A stretch of 16,165 bases of DNA from Desulfobacteraceae bacterium (GTDB lineage: Bacteria; Desulfobacterota; Desulfobulbia; Desulfobulbales; Desulfobulbaceae), in assembly GCA_022837185.1 (NCBI GenBank), contig JALHJD010000035.1, positions 1 to 16,165 of the forward strand, in the 5' to 3' direction. Positions 1 through 6,952 of this stretch are shown in pieces; the stretch's first letter is position 1; the number at the start of each line of letters is the position of its first letter. A program made the position numbers and the translations under genes. The notes beneath the pieces were generated by a model. That model did no database searches and was not told where the DNA came from. It saw only the letters and a program-made list of their open reading frames with translations.

Positions 1-1067
1 ATGATGTCGGTGTGCATTTCCTTGACCACCTGGGCGACGGACTGCATGACGCACTGGACGTCGACGACCATGGCCTCGACGGCGCCGGTGGCCAGGACCA
101 TCTCCTGCTGGATGAAGGAGCCGGCCACCGGGATGCCGCGCCGCATCAGGATCTCGTTGCCCGTGCAGCAGACTCCCGCCAGGTTGATCCCCTTGGCCCC
201 GGCCTTTCTGGCCAGTTCCAGCATGTCTTCATCCTCCGCCGCCATGCAGAGGGATTCGGCCAGAAGCGGTTCGTGCCCGTGGACGGTGATGTTGACCTGG
301 TCCTCCTTCAGGCAGCCGAGGTCGACAATGGCCCGCCTGGGGACCGGGGTGCCGAACATGATGTCGGTCAGTTCGGTGGACAGCATGGACGCGCCCCAGC
401 CGTCCGCCAGGGCGCACCTGGACCCCTGCAGCATGATGTTCTTATAGTCCTGGTCAACCCCCATGTGGGTGCGGTGCATCATTTCCACAACCTCGCGGTC
501 GATGCCGCGGGGCTCGACTCCCAGTTTCTTCCAGATCTCCTGCTGCTTGCGCGGCGCGCGCTTGAGCATGGTGAGGGTTCCGTCCTGCTGCCCGAACTCG
601 GCCAGGGCCTTTTCCCCGAGCTCCAGGGCGATTTCGTTCTTGCCGCGCCCTTCGGTGGCAATGCCGAAGAGCTCCGCCATCCGGTGGAGTTTTTCCACGT
701 CCTTGATCTCGTGCGGGGTTTCACCCTTGGCGGTGGCGATCAGGCCGCGCACCATTTCCCTGGCATGGTCGGTATGGGAGGCGGTGCCGGCGGCGATGAT
801 GCGGGCAAAATTCCTCGCCGTAACCGTATCGGCCGTGGCCCCGCAGATCCCCAGCATGGTGTCCACGCCGTCGATGATCTGGCAGGGGCCCATGTTGCAG
901 ATCCTGCAGCAGGTGCCGCCGGAGCCGAAAAGGCAGGCGGACATGCCGCGGTCTTCCAGCCGGTCATAGGCCGTGCGGACCTGTTTGGCCAGGTCCTGGT
1001 TGAGCAGGTCGATGGTTGATGCGCCGGTTATTTCATTGCACTTGTCGCATCCGGTTGACTTCGCCAT
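1..1067 (-). CDS. cooS: Ni-Fe-S carbon monoxide dehydrogenase catalytic subunit, N-terminal part (truncated by window edge)
   Basis: CooS/AcsA interconverts CO and CO2 at a Ni-Fe-S C-cluster, either alone or as the carbonyl-branch partner of acetyl-CoA synthase. Only the first 355 residues are present; the family is usually about 630-670 residues, so the rest lies left of the window. Cys45 and Cys53 fit the D-cluster that bridges the dimer. Cys54, Cys57, Cys62 and Cys75 fit the B-cluster (motif GTCCRICNMGPC then GICGA). The HGHEP motif near 263-267 and GVCCTGNE near 298-305 match C-cluster ligand regions, with another Cys at 339 in DVQC. The ATG at 1067 follows an AGGAGA ribosome site with 7 bases between. 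It lies 80 bp downstream of folD on the same strand, suggesting one C1 operon. Family identity is very secure; whether acsB follows cannot be seen. Confidence 0.96.
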   Translation of the reverse strand, partial: MAKSTGCDKCNEITGASTIDLLNQDLAKQVRTAYDRLEDRGMSACLFGSGGTCCRICNMGPCQIIDGVDTMLGICGATADTVTARNFARIIAAGTASHTDHAREMVRGLIATAKGETPHEIKDVEKLHRMAELFGIATEGRGKNEIALELGEKALAEFGQQDGTLTMLKRAPRKQQEIWKKLGVEPRGIDREVVEMMHRTHMGVDQDYKNIMLQGSRCALADGWGASMLSTELTDIMFGTPVPRRAIVDLGCLKEDQVNITVHGHEPLLAESLCMAAEDEDMLELARKAGAKGINLAGVCCTGNEILMRRGIPVAGSFIQQEMVLATGAVEAMVVDVQCVMQSVAQVVKEMHTDI

Positions 1068-1096
1068 AATAACGTCTCCTGAACTGTGATCGGAAA

Positions 1097-1126
1097 CGGA
1101 ACCCGGCACATGCGCCGGGTGGTCCG
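1097..1126 (-). other. Stem-loop between folD and cooS
   Basis: A perfect 7-bp stem (ACCCGGC at 1101-1107 with GCCGGGT at 1114-1120, 6-base loop) is extended by CGGA (1097-1100) pairing with TCCG (1123-1126) across a two-base bulge. It lies in the short folD-cooS gap. Neither strand has a good T-run after it, so a typical intrinsic terminator is unlikely. It could set relative mRNA stability of the two cistrons or act as a weak attenuator; that role is inference. Confidence 0.5.
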
Positions 1127-1147
1127 ATTGTTGATTCGCTTGCCTGG

Positions 1148-2035
1148 TTAAACCAGCCCGGCATGCTGCCTGGCCGACTGGACGGTGTTCTTCATGAGCA
1201 TGGTGATGGTCATCGGCCCCACTCCTCCGGGGACCGGTGTAATGGCCGCCGCCTTGTCCCTGACCGAGTCAAATTCGACGTCGCCGGCGAGTTTGGCCTT
1301 GCCGCTCTCGGTCGTGCCGATCCGGTTGACGCCGACATCGATCACCACCACGCCTTCCTTGACCTGGTCGCCCTTGATCATGTTCGCGACTCCGGCGGCC
1401 ACTATAAGAATATCAGCACGCTTGGTGTGAAAGTCCATATCTTTTGTCCGGGTGTGGCAGAGGGTAACCGTGGCGTTGCCGCCGGGGCGCTTCTGCAGCA
1501 TGAGGTTGGCCACGGGTTTGCCGACGATGTTGGAGCGGCCGATGACCACGACCTCGGCCCCGCTCGTCTCCACCCCGGCCCGCATGAGCAGCTCCAGGAC
1601 CCCGTGGGGAGTGCAGGGCAGAAAACACTGCTCGCCGAGCATCATCTTGCCGACGTTGACCGGATGAAAACCGTCCACATCCTTGTCGGGATCGATGGCG
1701 TACAGGACCTTGGCCTCGTTGATATGCCTGGGCAGGGGCAGCTGAATGAGTATCCCGTGAATTTTCGGATCGTCATTGAATTTCCCGACCAGCTCGAGCA
1801 GCTCCTCTTCGCTCGTCCCGGCCGGCAGCGTGACCTGCTCGGAATGGATGCCGAGGGCATGCGCGGTCTTGTTCTTTGCCGCCACATAGGATTGCGAGGC
1901 GGGATCATCGCCGACCAGGATAGTCACCAGGCCGGGCACTACATTATGTTTCGCGCGGAGTTCGTCAATCTCCAGCTTGAGTTCCTCCCGTATCGCTTTG
2001 GCGGTCTCGGTTCCGCTTATGATTTTTGCCCCCAT
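1148..2035 (-). CDS. folD: Bifunctional methylenetetrahydrofolate dehydrogenase / methenyltetrahydrofolate cyclohydrolase
   Basis: FolD oxidises 5,10-methylene-THF to methenyl-THF with NAD(P) and hydrolyses that to 10-formyl-THF; in Wood-Ljungdahl organisms it also runs in the reductive direction on the methyl branch. The 295-residue protein has full family length. Visible signatures are the active-site YVAAK (Lys54), QLPLP, the KDVDGFHPVNVGK motif, PCTPHGV, the nucleotide-binding VIGRSNIVGKPVA, and the C-terminal PVPGGVGPMT signature. The ATG at 2035 is chosen because AAAGGAG lies 5 bases upstream. A GTG at 2041 overlaps that ribosome site and is a poor alternative. cooS follows 80 bp downstream on the same strand, which fits a C1/CO-metabolism operon. 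Its upstream region holds several inverted and direct repeats, so regulated expression is likely. Confidence 0.97.
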   Translation of the reverse strand: MGAKIISGTETAKAIREELKLEIDELRAKHNVVPGLVTILVGDDPASQSYVAAKNKTAHALGIHSEQVTLPAGTSEEELLELVGKFNDDPKIHGILIQLPLPRHINEAKVLYAIDPDKDVDGFHPVNVGKMMLGEQCFLPCTPHGVLELLMRAGVETSGAEVVVIGRSNIVGKPVANLMLQKRPGGNATVTLCHTRTKDMDFHTKRADILIVAAGVANMIKGDQVKEGVVVIDVGVNRIGTTESGKAKLAGDVEFDSVRDKAAAITPVPGGVGPMTITMLMKNTVQSARQHAGLV

Positions 2036-2077
2036 TCTCACTCCTTTCTCAATTCGCTGAAAACAATGGATATCAGG

Positions 2078-2100
2078 TCGGCATAAACAGAATATGCCGA
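2078..2100. promoter_or_regulatory. 23-bp inverted repeat upstream of folD
   Basis: TCGGCATA and TATGCCGA form perfect 8-bp arms around a 7-base centre, 43 bp upstream of the folD ATG. It could be a dimeric repressor operator overlapping the promoter or, if transcribed, a leader hairpin. TATTCT on the minus strand (2094-2089) inside the element is a possible -10 box, but no matching -35 was found at usual spacing. The symmetry is seen directly; the role is inferred. Confidence 0.5.
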
Positions 2101-2108
2101 TAAGTACA

Positions 2109-2144
2109 TGTACAAAATGTCAGGATGGCGTGTACAATATGTCA
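2109..2144. promoter_or_regulatory. Two direct repeats 22 bp apart upstream of folD
   Basis: TGTACAAAATGTCA (2109-2122) and TGTACAATATGTCA (2131-2144) differ at one base and start 22 bp apart, about two helical turns, so both face the same side of DNA. Each contains ACA-N3-TGT symmetry. A perfect GTACATGTAC palindrome (2104-2113) overlaps the first. On the minus strand the distal copy forms a consensus TTGACA (2145-2140), but no good -10 lies 17 bp beyond it. This looks like a tandem binding site for a regulator of folD-cooS; the regulator is unknown. Confidence 0.45.
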
Positions 2145-2186
2145 AAGGCTCAAAAAAAGTGCCAAGAAGAGTTACAATATCGGATA

Positions 2187-2200
2187 TGAAAATATTTTCA
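2187..2200. promoter_or_regulatory. 14-bp perfect palindrome in the folD / hydrolase intergenic region
   Basis: TGAAAATATTTTCA is a perfect AT-rich palindrome about 150 bp upstream of folD and 300 bp upstream of the hydrolase gene. It may be an operator or simply a curved AT-rich element. A further TACAATAT (2173-2180), matching the core of the direct repeats nearer folD, lies just to its left. Confidence 0.3.
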
Positions 2201-2322
2201 AGTATAAAACTGCGTTTTTTCATCCTCTTCCAGTCGTTTAATAATGAAATGATATGAACCGGTTGTCCATCCTTTTTCCCTGATTTTCCCTGCAGCCCGG
2301 TTTTTCCCCGGAGAAGGAGAGG
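2201..2322. other. Non-coding stretch between folD and the hydrolase promoter
   Basis: The whole gap between folD (2035) and the hydrolase start (2498) is about 460 bp. Apart from the elements listed separately, this part is a pyrimidine-rich plus-strand sequence with no convincing gene. A 165-codon frame on the minus strand spans the gap but has no ribosome site or recognisable motif and begins inside the hydrolase gene, so I read it as chance. Confidence 0.5.
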
Positions 2323-2351
2323 TTGATTTTTTTCTTGGTCGTAACTAAATT
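2323..2351 (+). promoter_or_regulatory. Candidate sigma-70 promoter for the cell-wall hydrolase gene
   Basis: TTGATT (2323-2328) and TAAATT (2346-2351) are separated by exactly 17 bp; each matches the consensus at 4 of 6 positions. Transcription would begin near 2358, giving a leader of about 140 nt that contains the stem-loops at 2363-2427. Confidence 0.35.
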
Positions 2352-2362
2352 CAAAAAATACA

Positions 2363-2427
2363 GCCGGCCAGTCCGGCAGGCAGAAAACACTGCTGCTTGT
2401 CATCGAAACCCAACCGGCTTGCCGGAC
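2363..2427 (+). other. Leader with mutually exclusive stem-loops
   Basis: GTCCGGCAGGC (2371-2381) can pair with GCTTGCCGGAC (2417-2427) in an 11-bp stem with one G-U pair and a 35-base loop. The same bases can instead form two local hairpins: GCCGG/CCGGC (2363-2367 with 2373-2377) and CCGG/CCGG (2414-2417 with 2422-2425). The alternatives cannot coexist, which is the layout of a two-state regulatory leader. No known riboswitch class was recognised. Confidence 0.35.
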
Positions 2428-2497
2428 CATCGCGCAAGGAGCCAAAGAACCCCCGGGAAACAACAGGCCACCTCCCGGCAAAACAACAGAGTGCAAC

Positions 2498-2863
2498 ATG
2501 GGATTTCTTGAAGGATTATTCTGGCTGACCCTCAATATTTATCATGAGGCGCGCAGCGAGCCCCCCATCGGACAACTGGCGGTTGCCCATGTGACCCTCA
2601 ACCGGGCCATACAAAACAACTGGAATATTGAAGAGGTTGTCCGCGAACCCTACCAGTTCAGCTGGATTTTCCAGAAAAAAAATTATGTTCCCACCGAGGC
2701 CGACGCGTTCATGGAATGCCTGCAATCCGCCATGTACGCCCTGACCTCCGAAGACTTCACCGGCGGGGCCACCTTTTATCACCGCCAGGACCTCCAGCCG
2801 GAGTGGTCGGATGACCTGGTTTACGTGGCCCAGTACGGCGTTCATAAATTCTATCGCGACTGA
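2498..2863 (+). CDS. SleB/CwlJ-like cell-wall hydrolase (Hydrolase_2 domain)
   Basis: This 121-residue protein consists only of the catalytic domain of the SleB/CwlJ family, which cleaves peptidoglycan glycan strands. Key features are Glu17 in NIYHEARSE (the expected catalytic glutamate), VTLNR (32-36), the C-terminal GGATFYHR (89-96) and the closing HKFYRD (116-121). There is no signal peptide, membrane helix or peptidoglycan-binding domain, unlike spore-lytic SleB; it resembles single-domain phage-type or housekeeping versions. The ATG lacks a clear ribosome site, but the domain begins immediately after it, so the start is probably right. The 3' end overlaps the convergent glycosyltransferase gene by 13 bp. 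How it would reach the periplasm is unclear. Confidence 0.88.
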   Translation: MGFLEGLFWLTLNIYHEARSEPPIGQLAVAHVTLNRAIQNNWNIEEVVREPYQFSWIFQKKNYVPTEADAFMECLQSAMYALTSEDFTGGATFYHRQDLQPEWSDDLVYVAQYGVHKFYRD

Positions 2864-3711
2864 TCATCACCCTTTGTCAACATCGCCGCCATGTCCAGGT
2901 ATCGCCGGCCTTCGGCCGGCCGGCCGTGTTTGATGCAGCCCCGTCCGTAAATCGTACATTTTCGTTCAAGCTCGGCCAAGGCCGCCGCCCGTTGGGCCGG
3001 AGAAAGAGGCGTGCGGGCAAGCAGCTTGACCAGCGCCCGAATCCGGTATTTATCCATCCCCTGGCGATGCATGACGGACAACTGGTCGGGCCGGCCTCCG
3101 TTCTTGACGGTCAGGGGCTCGTCAACGAGCAGGAAGCGCTCCGCCGCGCCGACCCGCAGCCAGTAGTCATAATCCTCGCAGCAGGGTAGCGTTTCATCAA
3201 AGCAGCCATGGAGATCGAAGATTTCCCGCCTGATCATCACCGTTGACATGCCGACCATGCACATCCTGAGGCTGGCATGAAAAATATCGCCGTGGGGCGG
3301 GCGGTGCTTCCTTTTCTGGTTGAGCCGGACTCCCCGCCGGTACCAGATTTCCCCGGTGTGGGAAATGCGCCGGGACGACCCGCGCATCCGCTCGGCCTGC
3401 CGGGCAAGTTTTTCCGGGACAAACCGGTCGTCCGAATCAAGGAAGCAGATCAGGCCGCCCCGGGCGGCCCGGATGCCCATGTTCCTGGCGGCGGCCGCTC
3501 CCCTGTTGTCCTGGTACATATAGAAAACGGGAAAGGGGGCCTCCCGGGCAAGGGCGGCAACCAGACGCCGGGTGTCGTCCGTTGAGCCGTCGTCAACCAC
3601 GATCAATTCCGCCGGGGACAGCGTCTGGCTGCAAACCGACCTGACGGCCTGTTGGAGAAAGGGGCCGCGATTGTGGGTGGGAATGATGACTGAAATCAAA
3701 TCCTGTCGCAT
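2851..3711 (-). CDS. Family 2 glycosyltransferase (GT-A fold)
   Basis: A 286-residue inverting GT-A glycosyltransferase, probably cytoplasmic or membrane-associated, that transfers a sugar from a nucleotide donor to surface polysaccharide or lipopolysaccharide. The fold is clear: SVIIPTHNR (7-15), VVDDGSTDDT (38-47) with the nucleotide-binding Asp pair, NRGAAAARN (69-77), and the metal-binding LDSDD (91-95). CEDYDYWLRV (178-187) is the acceptor-side ED-W motif expected of the family. The C-terminal 60 residues are helical and Arg-rich. Substrate cannot be deduced. The ATG at 3711 has no strong ribosome site, but the first beta strand begins at residue 5. It is a lone gene, divergent from rng and convergent with the hydrolase gene. 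Confidence 0.93.
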   Translation of the reverse strand: MRQDLISVIIPTHNRGPFLQQAVRSVCSQTLSPAELIVVDDGSTDDTRRLVAALAREAPFPVFYMYQDNRGAAAARNMGIRAARGGLICFLDSDDRFVPEKLARQAERMRGSSRRISHTGEIWYRRGVRLNQKRKHRPPHGDIFHASLRMCMVGMSTVMIRREIFDLHGCFDETLPCCEDYDYWLRVGAAERFLLVDEPLTVKNGGRPDQLSVMHRQGMDKYRIRALVKLLARTPLSPAQRAAALAELERKCTIYGRGCIKHGRPAEGRRYLDMAAMLTKGDDQSR

Positions 3712-3823
3712 GTTGAGCTGTTGTTTGACGTCCCCGCACCGGCCATCTGCCGGAGCGGCCGGAATCGTCCCCGGGCGGCGGGCGTGTTTCTTTTGCGCCC
3801 CCGCCAGGCGCCGGGGCTCTTTA

Positions 3824-3854
3824 TTGTGGCAGAATGCTGTCTTTCTGCTATAGT
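3824..3854 (+). promoter_or_regulatory. Candidate extended -10 promoter for rng with an inverted repeat in the spacer
   Basis: TATAGT (3849-3854) is preceded by TG at 3846-3847, giving an extended -10. A weak -35-like TTGTGG (3824-3829) is 19 bp away. GCAGAA (3829-3834) and TTCTGC (3843-3848) form perfect 6-bp arms around 8 bases and fill the spacer, a position suited to a repressor or MerR-type spacer-binding activator. The predicted leader to the rng start is about 130 nt and GC-rich. Confidence 0.4.
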
Positions 3855-3989
3855 GAAAAATTCAGTTTTTTTAATACGGTCCGGCCCGCCCGGCAGGTTG
3901 CCGCGGTTGCCGCCTGCATGAGCGTAAGCGGCGCGCGTATCCCGCTTTTCCCTTGCGAGGTTTATCACCATTGATCCATTGCATTTTCC

Positions 3990-5516
3990 ATGTACACAGA
4001 CATTCTCATTAACGCAACTCCGTATGAAAACCGGGTAGCCCTGGTGGACAGCGGCAACCTGCTTGAATTTTACCTTGAGCGGCCGGCCGAGCAGGGACTG
4101 GTCGGCAATATCTACTGCGGCAGGGTCGTCCGGGTATTGCCGGGCATGCAGGCGGCGTTCGTCGATATTGGACTCGAACGGGCCGGCTTTCTTTACGTGG
4201 ACGATGTGCTGCTCTCCCCCTGCGAGTTTGAAAAACGGCTCGCCCGTCAGGACCAGCCGTTCAACCGGATCATTTCCGGTCAGGAAATCCTGCCCAATTC
4301 CTCCCAGGCGCAACCGGGCATAGGCGATCTGCTCAAGGAGGGCCAGAACGTCCTGGTGCAGATTTCCAAGGAACCCATCGGCACCAAGGGCGCCCGCCTG
4401 ACCTGTCATATCACCCTCCCCTGCCGTAATCTTGTTTTCATGCCCCTGACCGATCATATCGGCATATCGAGAAAAATCGAAGACGAGGATGTCCGGCAGA
4501 AGCTCCGCGAAAAGATTGAGGCGCTGCGGCCCCCCGGCACGGGCTTTATCGTCCGTACCGTTGCCGATCATGCCAGCGAAGCCGAACTGGAGGCGGACAT
4601 GGAGTTCCTCCTCCTCCTCTGGGACGACATCAAATCCCGCTGCGGCAAGGTTTCGGCGCCCAGCCTCGTTTACAAGGACATTGACATGATCCTCAGGTCG
4701 GTGCGCGACCTGTTTTCCGAGGATGTCAAACAGGTGATCGTTGACGCCAAACCCGTTTACGAGCGCCTGCAGTCCTTTGTCCGGATATTCGCCCCGGAGC
4801 TGCAGGACCGGATCGTCCATTATGACCGGGACACCCCGCTGTTCGAAGCCTACGGCATCGAGGTTGACATCAACCGCGCCCTGGACAAAAAAGTATGGCT
4901 CCGTTCCGGGGGCTATATCATCATCGAAACAACGGAGGCCCTGACGGTCATCGACGTCAATACCGGCAGATACGTCGGTAAGAAGGACCAGGCTGAAACC
5001 ATTTTCAAGACCAATATGGAGGCGGTCAAGGAAATCGCCTACCAGCTTCGCCTGCGCAATATCGGCGGCATCATCATCGTCGATTTCATCGACATGGACA
5101 ACGAGCAGCACCGCGAGGAGTTGTTCCTGGCCTTTCAGGACGCCATCAAAAAAGACAAGAACAGGATCAATATTCTCAAGATCTCCGAGTTCGGGCTGGT
5201 CCAGATGACCAGGAAAAGATCGCTGGAAAACCTTTCACAGATGATGTGCGAGCCCTGCATGTACTGCGAGGGTGAAGGTTTCGTCAAGTCCCGGCGGACC
5301 ATCTGTTACGAGATTTTCCGGAAGATCACCAGGGATGCGTCCCGTACCCCGGGCAACAAGGTGTGCATCAAGGTGCACCCGCAGGTCGCCAACATGCTGC
5401 TGGAGGAAGAAGCCCAACATGTGGAGCTCCTGCAGAGGCAGACAGGCAAACAGTTTACCATCATCCCCGACGGGGATACCCATATCAACCGCTATGAAAT
5501 ATCCTGGGGAAACTGA
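3990..5516 (+). CDS. rng: Ribonuclease G (RNase E/G family endoribonuclease)
   Basis: RNase E/G enzymes cut single-stranded AU-rich RNA, acting in rRNA maturation and mRNA turnover. The 508-residue protein matches E. coli RNase G in length and lacks the long C-terminal scaffold of RNase E. An S1 domain spans about 38-145 (GNIYCGRVVRVLPGMQAAFVDIG). The catalytic metal ligands are Asp322 in TVIDVNTGRYVG and Asp365 in IIIVDFIDMDN. The zinc-link cysteines lie in CEPCMYCEGEG (420-430), with the expected CxxC. The N-terminus (DILINATPYENRVALVDSG) aligns with the usual start, although no ribosome site precedes the ATG at 3990. The M23-type gene follows after 47 bp on the same strand and may be cotranscribed. 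Confidence 0.96.
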   Translation: MYTDILINATPYENRVALVDSGNLLEFYLERPAEQGLVGNIYCGRVVRVLPGMQAAFVDIGLERAGFLYVDDVLLSPCEFEKRLARQDQPFNRIISGQEILPNSSQAQPGIGDLLKEGQNVLVQISKEPIGTKGARLTCHITLPCRNLVFMPLTDHIGISRKIEDEDVRQKLREKIEALRPPGTGFIVRTVADHASEAELEADMEFLLLLWDDIKSRCGKVSAPSLVYKDIDMILRSVRDLFSEDVKQVIVDAKPVYERLQSFVRIFAPELQDRIVHYDRDTPLFEAYGIEVDINRALDKKVWLRSGGYIIIETTEALTVIDVNTGRYVGKKDQAETIFKTNMEAVKEIAYQLRLRNIGGIIIVDFIDMDNEQHREELFLAFQDAIKKDKNRINILKISEFGLVQMTRKRSLENLSQMMCEPCMYCEGEGFVKSRRTICYEIFRKITRDASRTPGNKVCIKVHPQVANMLLEEEAQHVELLQRQTGKQFTIIPDGDTHINRYEISWGN

Positions 5517-5563
5517 ACCGCTCAGCTTCCTCACTCTCATTGAACCCATAATGCTGGAGACTC

Positions 5564-6952
5564 ATGGCTTCCGAAAACAGACTCAGATCGAACCGGCCGT
5601 CCGGCAAGGCGTCGCACATCGGCCGCAAGCTGCTCTTTCTCGTCCTTTTCCTCGCGGTGGGGGCTGCCGCCATCGCCGGCCTGGTGCTGTTTGAAAGGGA
5701 AAAACCGGTTGTCACCGTTCAGGACGGCCTGGAATACCTTGTCCGGAGCGGAGAATTCAACCTGTCGGCCTCGGACGGAAAAAGCGGCCTCCGTTCCCTG
5801 GTCGTCGTTCTCACGCAGGACGGAACGGAACAGGAACTGCATCGTCAGTCCTTCGACCGTAGCCAATGGTTTTACGGTGCCGGGCCTGCCCGGACGGATG
5901 CCGCCGTTTCCTATGACACCGTTAAGGCCAAATTCAAGGACGGCGGCGCCGAACTTGTGATTGTCGCGCGCGATTTTTCGCTGAACAACGTGTTCAAGGG
6001 CAACGAGACCGTCACCAGGCTGCCGGTGCAGATCGACACCACGGCGCCCCGGATCGCCCTGCATCATGCCCAGCGCTATATCCGGCCCGGAGGGGGCGGT
6101 ATTGTCGTCTATGACCTGTCGGAGCCGGCCGCGGTGCATGGCGCCGTCGTCAACGGTCGCCTCTTCAAGGGGTACCCGGTTCCCGAGCGGGAGAACCGCT
6201 ACATCGCCTACATAGCCCTGGCCTGGGACAGCGGGAAAATTGAGGAGAGCAGAGTCATCGCCACGGACCAGGCCGGCAATGAAGGGCAGGCTGCTTTTTC
6301 CATGATATTCAAAAACGTCCCGGGCAAATCCGACAGCATCAATGTCAGCGACGGATTTCTCAACGCCAAGATCCCCGAATTTGAACTCCATTATCCTGAA
6401 ATGACCGGTTCCCCGTTGGACAAATATCTCTATGTCAATAACGAAGTGCGGCGCATGAACGCCGAAACCATCGCCGACATCTGTTCCAGGCCCGAATCCG
6501 ACAGGCTCTGGAAGGATCGCTTTCTGAGGATGGCCGGCCAGAACATGGCCGGATACGCCGAACAGCGCACCTACTACCACGCCGGCAAGGAGATTGACCG
6601 GCAGGTCCATCTCGGCATCGACATCGCCTCGACCACCAACGCCGAAATCAGGGCCGCCAACCGGGGCAAGGTTGTCTTTGCGGAGTATCTGGGCATTTAC
6701 GGCAATACCGTTATCCTTGACCATGGTCAGGGAGTGTTCAGCCTTTATTCGCATCTGAGCCGGATCGAGGCCGGTCTCGGCGAAATTGTTGACCAGGACG
6801 CGGTGATCGCCTATTCAGGGATGACAGGCATGGCCGGCGGCGATCATCTCCATTTCAGCATGCTGATCCACGGCCTCTTTGTCACGCCCGTTGAATGGTG
6901 GGACCAGCACTGGATAGACGTCAACATCCAGGACATCCTCGGACAGCTGTAA
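5564..6952 (+). CDS. Membrane-anchored M23 (LytM-type) peptidase-domain protein
   Basis: A 462-residue protein with a basic N-terminus, one membrane helix at about 22-42, a long periplasmic beta-rich middle and a C-terminal M23 domain. M23 enzymes are zinc metallopeptidases that cut peptidoglycan cross-links; some are inactive regulators. Here the ligands look intact: His349 and Asp353 in HLGIDIAS, and His428-x-His430 in GDHLHF, which argues for an active enzyme. Residues 157-165 (IDTTAPRIA) and 233-239 (ATDQAGN) resemble Ig-like surface-protein repeats, so the middle may hold two such modules. GGAG lies 5 bases upstream of the ATG. It lies between rng and an LptF-family gene, possibly one transcription unit. 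Role in envelope remodelling is inferred. Confidence 0.92.
   Translation: MASENRLRSNRPSGKASHIGRKLLFLVLFLAVGAAAIAGLVLFEREKPVVTVQDGLEYLVRSGEFNLSASDGKSGLRSLVVVLTQDGTEQELHRQSFDRSQWFYGAGPARTDAAVSYDTVKAKFKDGGAELVIVARDFSLNNVFKGNETVTRLPVQIDTTAPRIALHHAQRYIRPGGGGIVVYDLSEPAAVHGAVVNGRLFKGYPVPERENRYIAYIALAWDSGKIEESRVIATDQAGNEGQAAFSMIFKNVPGKSDSINVSDGFLNAKIPEFELHYPEMTGSPLDKYLYVNNEVRRMNAETIADICSRPESDRLWKDRFLRMAGQNMAGYAEQRTYYHAGKEIDRQVHLGIDIASTTNAEIRAANRGKVVFAEYLGIYGNTVILDHGQGVFSLYSHLSRIEAGLGEIVDQDAVIAYSGMTGMAGGDHLHFSMLIHGLFVTPVEWWDQHWIDVNIQDILGQL

Noticed and set aside
12..1019. 335-codon plus-strand frame at the left end
   Set aside because: Antisense to cooS, whose cluster-binding cysteines are unmistakable. 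The similar 307-codon frame opposite folD (1163-2086) is rejected for the same reason.
2146..2166. Sigma-54-like TTGGCAC-N5-TTGAG on the minus strand upstream of folD
   Set aside because: The -24 part is good but the essential C of the -12 GC pair is missing (TTGA instead of TTGC), and no enhancer-binding site was identified.
2038..2535. 165-codon minus-strand frame spanning the folD-hydrolase gap
   Set aside because: No ribosome site, low-complexity translation, crosses the repeat-rich regulatory region and starts inside another gene.
3890..3925. GC-rich repeats (GGTTGCCGC twice) in the rng leader as a REP-type element or small RNA
   Set aside because: Only two short copies and a weak 5-bp stem; not enough to call a repeat family or RNA gene.
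3696..5111. 471-codon open frame on the minus strand opposite rng
   Set aside because: It is the mirror of a well-supported ribonuclease G gene, has no ribosome site or domain, and such frames are expected opposite GC-rich codons.
5537..6754. 405-codon minus-strand frame opposite the M23 gene
   Set aside because: Antisense to an intact peptidase with conserved motifs; its own translation shows no recognisable fold.
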